From positions 1 through 12,118 of the forward strand of contig JAZOPS010000017.1 of NCBI GenBank assembly GCA_045655645.1: a stretch of 12,118 nucleotides of DNA. Direction: 5' to 3'. Of this stretch, positions 1 to 6,730 are shown piece by piece. Every line of letters begins with the position of its first letter. Within the stretch, counting starts at the first letter, position 1. Source of the DNA: Fimenecus sp045655645 (GTDB lineage: Bacteria > Bacillota > Clostridia > Oscillospirales > Acutalibacteraceae). The notes below the pieces were generated by a model that saw nothing but the letters and a program-made list of their open reading frames with translations, did not search any database and was not told where the DNA came from. A program made the translations under genes and the position numbers.

Positions 1-153
1 TAACGGTCGAACCCGTTTGACCTACACAGTAAAACCTTCAGCCAACGACTAACGGAATGAATTCACCGACTTTACACTACTGCATCACACCAACCGCAGC
101 TCTCTGAGAATGATATTTCCGGATACTATTTTCCGCTCAAACGTCTTTATTAC
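1..153 (-). promoter_or_regulatory. T-box leader (partial), UUC/Phe specifier
   Basis: This is the 5' part of a T-box riboswitch read on the minus strand, cut by the left edge. Visible T-box parts in order are a basal stem arm (AGCGGAA, pairing with TTCCGTT), an AGTA motif typical of the 5' side of the specifier loop, the distal AGAGAG bulge with GGTTGGTGTGA (100-105 and below), and GAA followed by TTC at 59-61 in the specifier position and then A. A stem III-like hairpin lies at 2-17 (AACGG/CCGTT arms). UUC would make it a sensor of uncharged tRNA-Phe. The antiterminator with the TGG-type T-box sequence and the regulated gene lie outside the window. pheS/pheT is the usual target of such a leader, but this is inferred. 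Specifier assignment rests on the GAA-codon-A context. Confidence 0.82.
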
Positions 154-159
154 TTTAAC

Positions 160-188
160 ATAGTAACACTATGAATACACAAAGTCAA
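160..188 (-). promoter_or_regulatory. Sigma-A promoter of the T-box leader
   Basis: On the minus strand TTGACT (183-188) and TACTAT (160-165) are separated by exactly 17 bases. The boxes sit between the end of iorB and the T-box leader, so the T-box transcript would start near 153 and be independent of the ior operon. Confidence 0.75.
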
Positions 189-209
189 GTATTTTTCAAA
201 AATTTCTTA

Positions 210-782
210 TTATGAATTATACCCTAATTCAAAAGCTTTTTTATTCATTTCTACAAACTTAGGTGCAACTGTATTTTCAATTGCAGTAATCCAACGTTCC
301 TTCGGAATGTCGAAATACTTTGCAGCCTTACCCATAAGGACAATGTTAACAGCCTTCACAGAACCTGCCTCTTCAGCAAGTGAAAGGGCATCAAGAGCAT
401 CAACGCTAACGCCTTTTTCTGTTAATTCGTCGAGCACATTTTCAGGATACTCGGCAGCACCGATAATAACAGGCATTGGGTCAATCTGTTGAGTATTTAC
501 AACGATTTTTCCGTCCTTTTTAAGGAAGTTTGCATATCTACCTGCTTCAAGTTTTTCGAATGAAATAATAATATCTGCTTCACCATCTGTGATGATTGGT
601 GAATAAACCTTTTCACCGAAACGGACATAAGTCACAACTGAGCCACCACGCTGACTCATACCGTGAACTTCACTTACTTTTACGTCATATCCCTCGTCAA
701 CAAGAAGACGACCTAACAATTTTGATGCGAGAAGACTTCCCTGTCCACCGACACCTACTATCATAACACTAACAGTTTTCAT
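210..782 (-). CDS. iorB: Indolepyruvate:ferredoxin oxidoreductase, beta subunit (IorB)
   Basis: This is the 190-aa small subunit of the cytoplasmic enzyme that oxidatively decarboxylates aryl-2-oxoacids (indolepyruvate, phenylpyruvate, 4-hydroxyphenylpyruvate) to aryl-acetyl-CoA with reduction of ferredoxin; the reaction is reversible. The protein opens with the glycine-rich VGVGGQGS (residues 9-16) followed by SEVHGMSQRGGSV, typical of the gamma-type domain of the pyruvate:ferredoxin oxidoreductase superfamily. Its length is normal for IorB. The ATG is preceded by a strong AAGGAGG. It lies 14 bases after iorA and is the last gene of the acyl-CoA synthetase-iorA-iorB operon. No convincing intrinsic terminator follows; only a short all-AT hairpin is visible near 190-206. 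The true substrate is not readable from sequence. Confidence 0.93.
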   Translation of the reverse strand: MKTVSVMIVGVGGQGSLLASKLLGRLLVDEGYDVKVSEVHGMSQRGGSVVTYVRFGEKVYSPIITDGEADIIISFEKLEAGRYANFLKKDGKIVVNTQQIDPMPVIIGAAEYPENVLDELTEKGVSVDALDALSLAEEAGSVKAVNIVLMGKAAKYFDIPKERWITAIENTVAPKFVEMNKKAFELGYNS

Positions 783-796
783 TATAAGTCCCCTCC

Positions 797-2521
797 TTAA
801 ACGATTGCATCAAATGCACAGAGTTGTTTACATACGCCACAACCTACGCACAATGTTGCGTCAACTTTTGCTTTTCCGTCTTTCATACTGATTGCAGGAC
901 AACCAAGTGTCATACATCTCTTACAAGAACGGCATTTATCTTCGTCAACCTTAAGAGCAGGTTCAGTTTTTACTGATTTCAAGAGTACACAAGGTCTGCG
1001 AGAAATAATAACTGATGGTTCTTCTGCTGCCAATTCTTCTTTAACTGCTGTATCACAAGCCTTAAGGTCATAAGGGTCAACAACTCTTACACGGTTGATG
1101 CCGAGAGCCTTGCAAAGATTTTCAAGGTCAACCTTTGCAGCAGGGTCACCTTTAATGTTATAACCTGTTGTTGGATTCTGCTGATGTCCTGTCATACCTG
1201 TAATTGAGTTATCAACGATAATTACAGTTGAATTTGTAGCATTATAAGCCACATTCACAAGACCTGTCATACCTGAATGCATAAATGTTGAGTCACCGAT
1301 AACTGCAACACTCTTCTTTTCCGCTTCGCTACCTCTTGCAAGGTTGAAGCCGTGAAGACCTGAAATTGATGCACCCATACAAAGAGTTGAATCAAGGGCA
1401 TTGAGTGGTGGTGCAGCACCGAGAGTATAACAACCGATGTCACCAAGTGCTGTAATCTTATTCTTTGCAAGTGTATAGTATAAACCTCTGTGTGGGCAAC
1501 CTGCACACATCATTGGAGGTCTGTTTGGAATAACTGAATCAGCAGAAACACTTTCAGGTAATTCTTTGCCGAATGCTTCTGCAATTGTTTTTTGTGAAAA
1601 TTCACCTAAAATTGAGAATTTTTCTTTACCGATTATATCGATACCAAGTGCTTTTACATGGTTTTCAATGAATGGGTCAAGTTCTTCAATTACATAGAGA
1701 GTTTTAACCTTTGATGCAAAATCTTTAATGAGTTTTACTGGAAGTGGGTATGGCATACCGATTTTAAGGATACTTGCACTATCGCCCATTACTTCTTTAA
1801 CATAGTGGTATGAACAACCTGATGTGATAATACCGATTTCTTGAGAGTTCATTTCAACCACATTATATTCACAGTTTTCTGCAAATTCCTGTAATTTAAG
1901 TGTTCTTTCTTCAACAAGAGGATGACGCTTGATTGCATTTGCAGGAGTCATTATGTACTTTGATGGATTCTTTTCGTAGTCCTTTAATGTTGCAGGAACT
2001 TTGTCACTTGTTTCAACTATTGACTGGCTGTGTGCAATTCTTGTGCACATGCGAAGAAGAACAGGTGTGTCGAATTTTTCTGATAATTCAAAAGCATTTT
2101 TGGCAAATGTATATGCTTCCATTGAGTCAGCAGGTTCAAGCATTGGAACTTTTGAAGCCATTGCGTAGTGGCGTGAGTCTTGCTCATTCTGTGATGAATG
2201 CATTGCAGGGTCATCAGCAACACAAATTACAAGACCACCATTAACACCTGTGTATGAAAGTGTGAAAAGTGGGTCTGCGGCAACATTAAGACCAACGTGC
2301 TTCATAGCACAGGCTGAACGCGCACCTGCAAGGCTTGAGCCGAATGCAACTTCACAAGCAACCTTTTCGTTTGGTGCCCATTCGCTGTGGATATCGTCAA
2401 ATTTGCTTAAAAATTCAGTAATTTCAGTTGATGGTGTACCCGGATAACTTGATACAACTCCCAGACCGCCATCGTGCAAGCCTTCTGCGACCGCCTGATT
2501 ACCTATCATTAATTTTTTCAT
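797..2521 (-). CDS. iorA: Indolepyruvate:ferredoxin oxidoreductase, alpha subunit (IorA)
   Basis: This 574-aa catalytic subunit works with IorB to convert aryl-2-oxoacid, CoA and oxidised ferredoxin to aryl-acetyl-CoA, CO2 and reduced ferredoxin, or the reverse. An N-terminal pyrimidine-binding domain contains SSYPGTPSTEI near residue 25. A middle domain is followed by the IorA signature CAGCPHRG near 340. The TPP pyrophosphate-binding region is GDIGCYTLGAAPP, then GDST...NSITGMTG (about 409-445). The C-terminus is a 2[4Fe-4S] ferredoxin domain with cysteines at about 530/533/536/541 and 558/561/564/568. The second cluster ends CAFDA rather than the usual CP. I chose the ATG at 2521 over an in-frame TTG two codons upstream, because the AGAGA Shine-Dalgarno is correctly spaced only for the ATG. 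The gene lies 31 bases after the acyl-CoA synthetase gene. Confidence 0.94.
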   Translation of the reverse strand: MKKLMIGNQAVAEGLHDGGLGVVSSYPGTPSTEITEFLSKFDDIHSEWAPNEKVACEVAFGSSLAGARSACAMKHVGLNVAADPLFTLSYTGVNGGLVICVADDPAMHSSQNEQDSRHYAMASKVPMLEPADSMEAYTFAKNAFELSEKFDTPVLLRMCTRIAHSQSIVETSDKVPATLKDYEKNPSKYIMTPANAIKRHPLVEERTLKLQEFAENCEYNVVEMNSQEIGIITSGCSYHYVKEVMGDSASILKIGMPYPLPVKLIKDFASKVKTLYVIEELDPFIENHVKALGIDIIGKEKFSILGEFSQKTIAEAFGKELPESVSADSVIPNRPPMMCAGCPHRGLYYTLAKNKITALGDIGCYTLGAAPPLNALDSTLCMGASISGLHGFNLARGSEAEKKSVAVIGDSTFMHSGMTGLVNVAYNATNSTVIIVDNSITGMTGHQQNPTTGYNIKGDPAAKVDLENLCKALGINRVRVVDPYDLKACDTAVKEELAAEEPSVIISRRPCVLLKSVKTEPALKVDEDKCRSCKRCMTLGCPAISMKDGKAKVDATLCVGCGVCKQLCAFDAIV

Positions 2522-2552
2522 TTTCAAAATCTCTTTTCTAATTATATATTAA

Positions 2553-4187
2553 TTATGATTTATTCTGTGAGTCAACAAGACCTTCGCCACCGTATATTTT
2601 ACGGAGTTTTGGCTTTTCGATTTTACCTGTTGGGTTACGAGGTACATCGGCAAAAATAATCTTACGAGGTCTCTTATATCTTGGCAAACTCATACAGAAT
2701 TCGTTGATTTCTTCTTCTGTGCAAGTCATACCCTTTTTAACTTCAATAATTGCAGTTGCAATTTCACCAAGTCGTGGGTCAGGAAGACCGATGACAGCAA
2801 CGTCCTTGATTTTTTCGTGTGCAGCCATAAAGTTTTCAATCTGTACAGGGTAAAGATTTTCACCGCCTGTGATGATAACATCTTTTTTACGGTCAACAAG
2901 ATATATAAAATCTTCTTCATCTTGCATAGCCATATCACCTGTTAAAAGCCAACCGTCTTTAAGAGTTGCTGCAGTTGCTTCTTCGTCACGATAGTAACAA
3001 GTCATAACGCCCGGACCTTTAAGGCAAAGTTCACCAACATCTCCTTTTGCTACTTCGTTACCATCAGGGTCAACAATCTTTGTCTTCCAACCATAGCCCG
3101 GAACACCAATTGCGCCAACTTTATGTACATTTTCAACGCCAAGGTGAACAGCACCAGGTCCAATTGACTCGGAAAGACCATAGTTTGTGTCATATTGCTG
3201 ATTTGGGAAATATTCAAGCCAACGCTTGATAAGACTCTGTGGTACAGGCTGTGCACCGATATGCATAAGTCTCCAATTTGAGAAATCAAATTCATTCAAA
3301 TCGATTTCGCCACGGTCAATTGCATTGAGAATATCCTGTGCCCACGGAACAAGAAGCCATACAATTGTGCATTTCTCATCACTTGCAACTTTAAGAATGT
3401 TTCTTGACTGTGTACCTTTCAAGATAATTGCCTTTGAACCACTCAAAAGGCTACCAAACCAGTGCATTTTTGCACCTGTATGGTAAAGTGGTGGAATGCA
3501 AAGGAAACAGTCATCCTTTGTCTGATTATGATGTGCCTGTTCACATCTGCAAGAGTGAATAAGGCTTTCGTGATTATGTAAAATTGCTTTTGGAAAACCT
3601 GTTGTACCTGATGAGAAGTAAATTGCAGCATCATCAGATTCTTCAAGCCAACAACCATGGTATGAGCTTGAACATTCAGAAACGAGTTCGTTATAATCAT
3701 CTGCAAAAGCAGGGCAACTACCACCAAAATAGATAAGTTTACACTTTTTGCTGATTTTGTCTGCTACTGCTTCAACTCGTCCTACAAATTCGTTACCGAA
3801 AACAAGGACATCTGCTTCTGCTAAATCAAGACAATAATCAATTTCATCAGAAGAATAACGGAAATTGAGTGGCACTACCAAAGCGCCTGTTTTTAATATA
3901 CCAAAATATATAGGCAACCAGTCGATACAGTTCATAAGAAGAATTGCCACCTTGTGTCCCTTGCCTATTCCGTTTTGACTGAGCATATTTGCAAATCTGT
4001 TTGCTTTTTCTTCAAAAACACCCCAAGTGATTTCGCGACGATAAGGACGTCTTGCACCTGACTCAACAAGTTCAAACTCACTCCAAGTGATTCGTCTTGT
4101 TTCAGGTTGTTCAGGATTGATTTCAACCAATGCAACGTCGTTTGGAAATTCACGAGCGTTCTTTTCAAGTAAGTGTACGATTGTCAT
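2553..4187 (-). CDS. AMP-forming acyl-CoA synthetase (candidate aryl-acetate/fatty-acid CoA ligase)
   Basis: This 544-aa cytoplasmic ligase activates a carboxylic acid with ATP and CoA through an acyl-adenylate. ANL-superfamily motifs are complete: P-loop SSGTTGFPK (192-200), YGLSES (336-341), TGD with catalytic Asp418, DRKKD (432-436) with the hinge region, GGENLYP (441-447), and PTGKIEK with the catalytic Lys near 522. It has an odd N-terminal near-repeat: RRITWSEFE at 31-39 and RREITWGVFE at 50-59. The ATG follows GGAGA with 7-base spacing. It is the first gene of an operon with iorA and iorB. That context suggests an aryl acid substrate (phenylacetate or indoleacetate) more than a long-chain fatty acid, although the overall sequence resembles proteins often annotated as fatty-acyl-CoA synthase. 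Family assignment is certain; substrate is inferred. Confidence 0.9.
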   Translation of the reverse strand: MTIVHLLEKNAREFPNDVALVEINPEQPETRRITWSEFELVESGARRPYRREITWGVFEEKANRFANMLSQNGIGKGHKVAILLMNCIDWLPIYFGILKTGALVVPLNFRYSSDEIDYCLDLAEADVLVFGNEFVGRVEAVADKISKKCKLIYFGGSCPAFADDYNELVSECSSSYHGCWLEESDDAAIYFSSGTTGFPKAILHNHESLIHSCRCEQAHHNQTKDDCFLCIPPLYHTGAKMHWFGSLLSGSKAIILKGTQSRNILKVASDEKCTIVWLLVPWAQDILNAIDRGEIDLNEFDFSNWRLMHIGAQPVPQSLIKRWLEYFPNQQYDTNYGLSESIGPGAVHLGVENVHKVGAIGVPGYGWKTKIVDPDGNEVAKGDVGELCLKGPGVMTCYYRDEEATAATLKDGWLLTGDMAMQDEEDFIYLVDRKKDVIITGGENLYPVQIENFMAAHEKIKDVAVIGLPDPRLGEIATAIIEVKKGMTCTEEEINEFCMSLPRYKRPRKIIFADVPRNPTGKIEKPKLRKIYGGEGLVDSQNKS

Positions 4188-4222
4188 TTTTCATTCTCCA
4201 AAAAAATACATAATATTTTGAT

Positions 4223-4251
4223 ATTTTACTCTATTTACCAATAAAAATCAA
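4223..4251 (-). promoter_or_regulatory. Sigma-A promoter of the acyl-CoA synthetase-iorAB operon
   Basis: Minus-strand TTGATT (4246-4251) and TAAAAT (4223-4228) have a 17-base spacer, about 36 bases upstream of the acyl-CoA synthetase start. It diverges from the symporter promoter, whose -35 box begins about 38 bases away. Confidence 0.7.
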
Positions 4252-4288
4252 TAGAACTGAAGGAAAAAGAACTTTTTTAATTCCCCTA

Positions 4289-4317
4289 TTGACAAATAGA
4301 CTTTAAAGTGCTAAACT
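4289..4317 (+). promoter_or_regulatory. Sigma-A promoter of the symporter gene
   Basis: A perfect -35 TTGACA (4289-4294) is followed after 17 bases by TAAACT (4312-4317). Transcription would start near 4324 and leave a leader of about 65 bases before the symporter ATG. The spacer and the start site are covered by tandem operator-like repeats. Confidence 0.7.
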
Positions 4318-4331
4318 TTAAAGCGTTAAAG
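4301..4331 (+). promoter_or_regulatory. Tandem 15-bp operator-like repeats at the symporter promoter
   Basis: Two adjacent units, CTTTAAAGTGCTAAA (4301-4315) and CTTTAAAGCGTTAAA (4316-4330), agree at 13 of 15 positions. With the following G the second unit forms the inverted repeat CTTTAA-N4-TTAAAG. They overlap the promoter spacer, the -10 box and the predicted start site, the position expected of a repressor operator. The regulator is not recognisable and is not encoded in the window. Confidence 0.5.
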
Positions 4332-4391
4332 CAAATATACCACATCTCGACGTTATTGTCAAGTAATTTTTTATGTAAAGGAGTGATAAAT

Positions 4392-5975
4392 ATGACAACA
4401 ACAATGATGATTAGTATACCAATGCTTATATGTTTTTTCGCGCTTATGATAGGTGTCGGTTTTTATTGCAGAAAGAATGCAACAAATGTTGACGGATTCG
4501 TGCTCGGTGGTCGTTCAGTTGGTCCTTGGCTTACTGCTTTCGCTTTCGGTACATCTTATTTCTCTGCGGTTATCTTTGTTGGTTACGCAGGGCAATTTGG
4601 TTGGAACTTTGGTCTCGCATCAACTTGGATTGGTCTTGGTAATGCGTTTATAGGTTCACTTCTTGCTTGGAGCGTGTTGGGTAGAAGAACAAGAGTTATG
4701 ACTCAACATCTTGAATCAAAAACAATGCCTGATTTCTTTGAAAAGAGATATGACTCTAAAAAGCTAAAAATACTCGCATCTTTTATTGTATTTGTGTTCC
4801 TTATCCCCTACACTGCTTCACTTTACAATGGTCTTTCATCTCTCTTTAATAATGTATTCAATATTCCTTATGCTGTAATTGTTATTGTTATGGCTGTGCT
4901 TACAGGTATTTATGTTATTTTTGGTGGATACATGGCAACTGCAATTAACGACTTCATCCAAGGTATTATCATGCTCGTGGGAATTGTTGCTGTTGTTGCT
5001 GCTGTTCTTGTTAAAAACGGTGGATTCACTCAAGCTGTTGCAACACTCACAGAAGAATCAGGTGCAGAATACACCTCAATTTTCGGTGCTAATCCTATTT
5101 TCCTTTTCTTTGTTGTTATACTCACCTCTCTGGGTACTTGGGGACTTCCACAAATGATTGGTAAATTCTACTCAATCAAGGACGAAGGCTCAATTAAGAA
5201 GGGCACAATCATTTCAACAATCTTTGCTATTATTGTTGCGGGTGGTTGCTATTTCCTTGGTGGTTTTGGCAGACTCTACAAAGATGAAATGATTGAAAGT
5301 GGTTTTATTTCTGAGAACGGCGCAGTTATGTTTGATAAGGTTGTTCCTACAATTCTTTCTGACCTTGCTCCTGTTATCGTTGCTCTTGTTATTGTGCTTG
5401 TGCTTTCTGCTTCAATGTCAACACTTTCTTCACTTGTTCTCACATCATCTTCAACTCTGACCCTTGATGTTATTAAACCTGTGCTTATGAAGAAAAAGAA
5501 TGTTGACGACAAAAAGACAATTCTTATTCTCAGATTGTTTATCGTATTCTTCATTGCACTTTCCGCAATAATCGCTATCCTTAAAGACACAATCTGGGCA
5601 GACTCAGTTTTCATCGCACAGATGATGGGTGTTTCTTGGGGTGCTCTTGCAGGTGCATTCTTAGCACCATTCTTATATGGTTTATACTGGAAGAAGACCA
5701 CAAAGGCAGCAGTTGTTACAAGCTTTGTATTCGGTACAGGACTTGAAATTGTTCAATTGCTTATCAGCATTGGTCTTTTCAAACCAACAACTCCGATATT
5801 AAGCTTTATATTCACAAATTCACTTTACTCTGGTGTGTTTGCAATGTTGGGTGGGCTTGTGCTTGTGCCGATTGTAAGCCTTTTAACACAAAAGACATTG
5901 CCAAAGAATGTGGACGAAAAATTCAGTTGCTATGATGCAACTGTTGTTACAAATGTTAAAAATTCATTGGGATAA
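4392..5975 (+). CDS. Sodium:solute symporter family (SSF/SLC5) transporter
   Basis: This 527-aa polytopic membrane protein probably couples Na+ influx to uptake of a small, often carboxylate or amino acid, solute. About 13 hydrophobic segments are visible: roughly residues 5-24, 44-65, 75-96, 127-148, 158-182, 188-207, 235-256, 271-292, 320-345, 377-397, 405-432, 438-463 and 478-500. Family markers are GTSYFSAVIFVGYAG (53-67) and the Ser/Thr-rich stretch SASMSTLSSLVL (339-350), corresponding to the Na+ site helix. I chose the ATG at 4392, preceded by AAAGGAG at 8 bases, and rejected an in-frame GTG at 4308 that would lie inside the promoter. The gene is divergent from the acyl-CoA synthetase-iorAB operon and followed directly by a terminator. 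Import of the acid used by that operon is a reasonable inference, not shown by the sequence. Confidence 0.9.
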   Translation: MTTTMMISIPMLICFFALMIGVGFYCRKNATNVDGFVLGGRSVGPWLTAFAFGTSYFSAVIFVGYAGQFGWNFGLASTWIGLGNAFIGSLLAWSVLGRRTRVMTQHLESKTMPDFFEKRYDSKKLKILASFIVFVFLIPYTASLYNGLSSLFNNVFNIPYAVIVIVMAVLTGIYVIFGGYMATAINDFIQGIIMLVGIVAVVAAVLVKNGGFTQAVATLTEESGAEYTSIFGANPIFLFFVVILTSLGTWGLPQMIGKFYSIKDEGSIKKGTIISTIFAIIVAGGCYFLGGFGRLYKDEMIESGFISENGAVMFDKVVPTILSDLAPVIVALVIVLVLSASMSTLSSLVLTSSSTLTLDVIKPVLMKKKNVDDKKTILILRLFIVFFIALSAIIAILKDTIWADSVFIAQMMGVSWGALAGAFLAPFLYGLYWKKTTKAAVVTSFVFGTGLEIVQLLISIGLFKPTTPILSFIFTNSLYSGVFAMLGGLVLVPIVSLLTQKTLPKNVDEKFSCYDATVVTNVKNSLG

Positions 5976-5981
5976 AAAATG

Positions 5982-6009
5982 AGGCTATGATTTAATCATA
6001 GCCTTTTTG
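5982..6009 (+). terminator. Intrinsic terminator of the symporter gene
   Basis: The arms AGGCTATGATT and AATCATAGCCT form a near-perfect hairpin followed by a T-run, starting six bases after the symporter stop codon. Confidence 0.9.
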
Positions 6010-6020
6010 TTCGTATAAAA

Positions 6021-6031
6021 CGGAGATTCGA
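6021..6031. repeat. Short copy of the tRNA-Lys T-arm
   Basis: CGGAGATTCGA here is identical and in the same orientation to part of the T-arm of the tRNA-Lys gene (about 6635-6645). The two copies flank the four-helix-bundle gene and its AT-rich repeats. It could be a relic of integration at the tRNA 3' end or a chance match. Confidence 0.35.
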
Positions 6032-6072
6032 CCGTGTACGTCGCACACTACCAGCTCGAAATTTAGATATAA

Positions 6073-6426
6073 CTATTTATTTTCTTTAGCAGTATTAATA
6101 GATGCCACCAATATTCTTTTTATATCTAAACAATCATCAAGTAAAGATTTGCCCATTTCTTCACTTATGTATTCTGACATTATTAATAACTTAATCCAAT
6201 ATTCAGTTTCAGCAGTTTCTTTAAGCGCAATATGCATTTTTGAAATAAAATCCGCTTTGCTTTGTCCATAATTTGCTTCATTTATATTTGCGCCAATACT
6301 TGTACCACTACGAACAATTTGTTTTGAAATAATATGTTCTTTTTTATCTTTAATTAAATATTGGTTTAATTTAATAATTCTTGATGCAAATACAATTGAT
6401 TTATCTATTAATACATTTTCTTTCAT
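6073..6426 (-). CDS. Four-helix-bundle protein (23S rRNA intervening-sequence / S23 family)
   Basis: This is a 117-aa all-helical protein of the family first found in intervening sequences of 23S rRNA genes and structurally related to the Avd accessory proteins of diversity-generating retroelements. Family hallmarks are KSIVFASRIIKLNQYL near the start, KQIVRSGTSIGANINEANYGQSKADFISKMHIALKE-type sequence in the middle (Ser-Gly-Thr-Ser-Ile-Gly-Ala-Asn core) and TEYWIKLL after it. The biochemical role of free-standing members is unknown. I chose the ATG at 6426, preceded by AAAGGTGG; a longer in-frame start at 6459 lacks a Shine-Dalgarno. It is free-standing, with no reverse transcriptase or rRNA nearby, sits between the symporter terminator and tRNA-Lys, and has AT-rich inverted repeats upstream, which suggests an acquired cassette. 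Confidence 0.88.
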   Translation of the reverse strand: MKENVLIDKSIVFASRIIKLNQYLIKDKKEHIISKQIVRSGTSIGANINEANYGQSKADFISKMHIALKETAETEYWIKLLIMSEYISEEMGKSLLDDCLDIKRILVASINTAKENK

Positions 6427-6480
6427 AATATCCAACCACCTTTTAATAAAGAATAGCATATATTAAGGCAAAAATCAATT

Positions 6481-6567
6481 ATTCATTATTCATTAGCAAC
6501 GCGACTTCAATATTCATTATTCATTGAGAAAAGTCGCAAAGAAATGAATAGTGAATAATGAATATTG
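6481..6567. repeat. AT-rich direct and inverted repeats (ATTCATTATTCATT)
   Basis: ATTCATTATTCATT occurs at 6481-6494 and again at 6512-6525. The second copy, extended to CAATATTCATTATTCA (6508-6523), has a perfect 16-bp inverted partner at 6552-6567. The loop region also holds AAGTCGC (6531-6537), the inverse of GCGACTT at 6501-6507. The block can fold into a long AT-rich stem in the gap between the four-helix-bundle gene start and the tRNA terminator. Confidence 0.85.
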
Positions 6568-6582
6568 AATAATTAATAATAC

Positions 6583-6618
6583 AAAAAAAGAAAAGCCACA
6601 CTATCGTGCGACTTTTCT
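6583..6618 (-). terminator. Intrinsic terminator after tRNA-Lys
   Basis: Read on the minus strand, AAAAGTCGCAC and GTGTGGCTTTT form an 11-bp stem with two G-U pairs around a GATA loop, followed by CTTTTTTT. The G-U pairs become mismatches on the plus strand, so the element is oriented to end transcripts coming from secG and tRNA-Lys. Confidence 0.8.
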
Positions 6619-6623
6619 CTTTT

Positions 6624-6699
6624 TGGTGATCCACCGGAGATTCGAACTCCGGACACCTTGATTAAAAGTCAAGTGCTCTGCCAACTGAGCTAGTGGATC
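6624..6699 (-). tRNA. tRNA-Lys (anticodon TTT)
   Basis: This 76-nt cloverleaf lies on the minus strand. The acceptor stem is GATCCAC/GTGGATC, the D arm GCTC...GAGC with AGTTGGCA, the anticodon stem CTTGA/TCAAG around CTTTTAA, the T arm CGGAG/CTCCG around TTCGAAT, with discriminator A and an encoded CCA. It is 31 bases downstream of secG and probably co-transcribed with it, and is followed by a terminator. Confidence 0.97.
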
Positions 6700-6706
6700 A
6701 TATTCA

Positions 6707-6722
6707 CCCGACTATTGTCGGG
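6707..6722. other. GC-rich hairpin between secG and tRNA-Lys
   Basis: CCCGAC-TATT-GTCGGG is a perfect 6-bp stem with a 4-base loop. On the minus strand it follows the secG stop codon by eight bases but is not followed by a U-run. It is more likely an mRNA 3'-end stabiliser or processing landmark, or a weak terminator, than a full intrinsic terminator. Confidence 0.5.
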
Positions 6723-6730
6723 ATTATTAT

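Noticed and set aside
190..206. Intrinsic terminator after iorB
   Set aside because: The only inverted repeat (ATTTTT/AAAAAT) is entirely A-T and short, too weak to call.
4308..4391. A longer N-terminus for the symporter starting at GTG 4308
   Set aside because: This start lies between the -35 and -10 boxes of the gene's own promoter and has no Shine-Dalgarno. The ATG at 4392 has AAAGGAG at proper spacing and begins a normal first membrane helix.
5276..5701. A 141-residue reading frame antisense to the symporter gene
   Set aside because: It is low-complexity Ser/Thr/Ile-rich sequence opposite a well-supported membrane protein and has no ribosome binding site or family resemblance.
6073..6426. 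Avd accessory gene of a diversity-generating retroelement
   Set aside because: The fold family is related, but no reverse transcriptase, template repeat or variable-repeat target is visible nearby.
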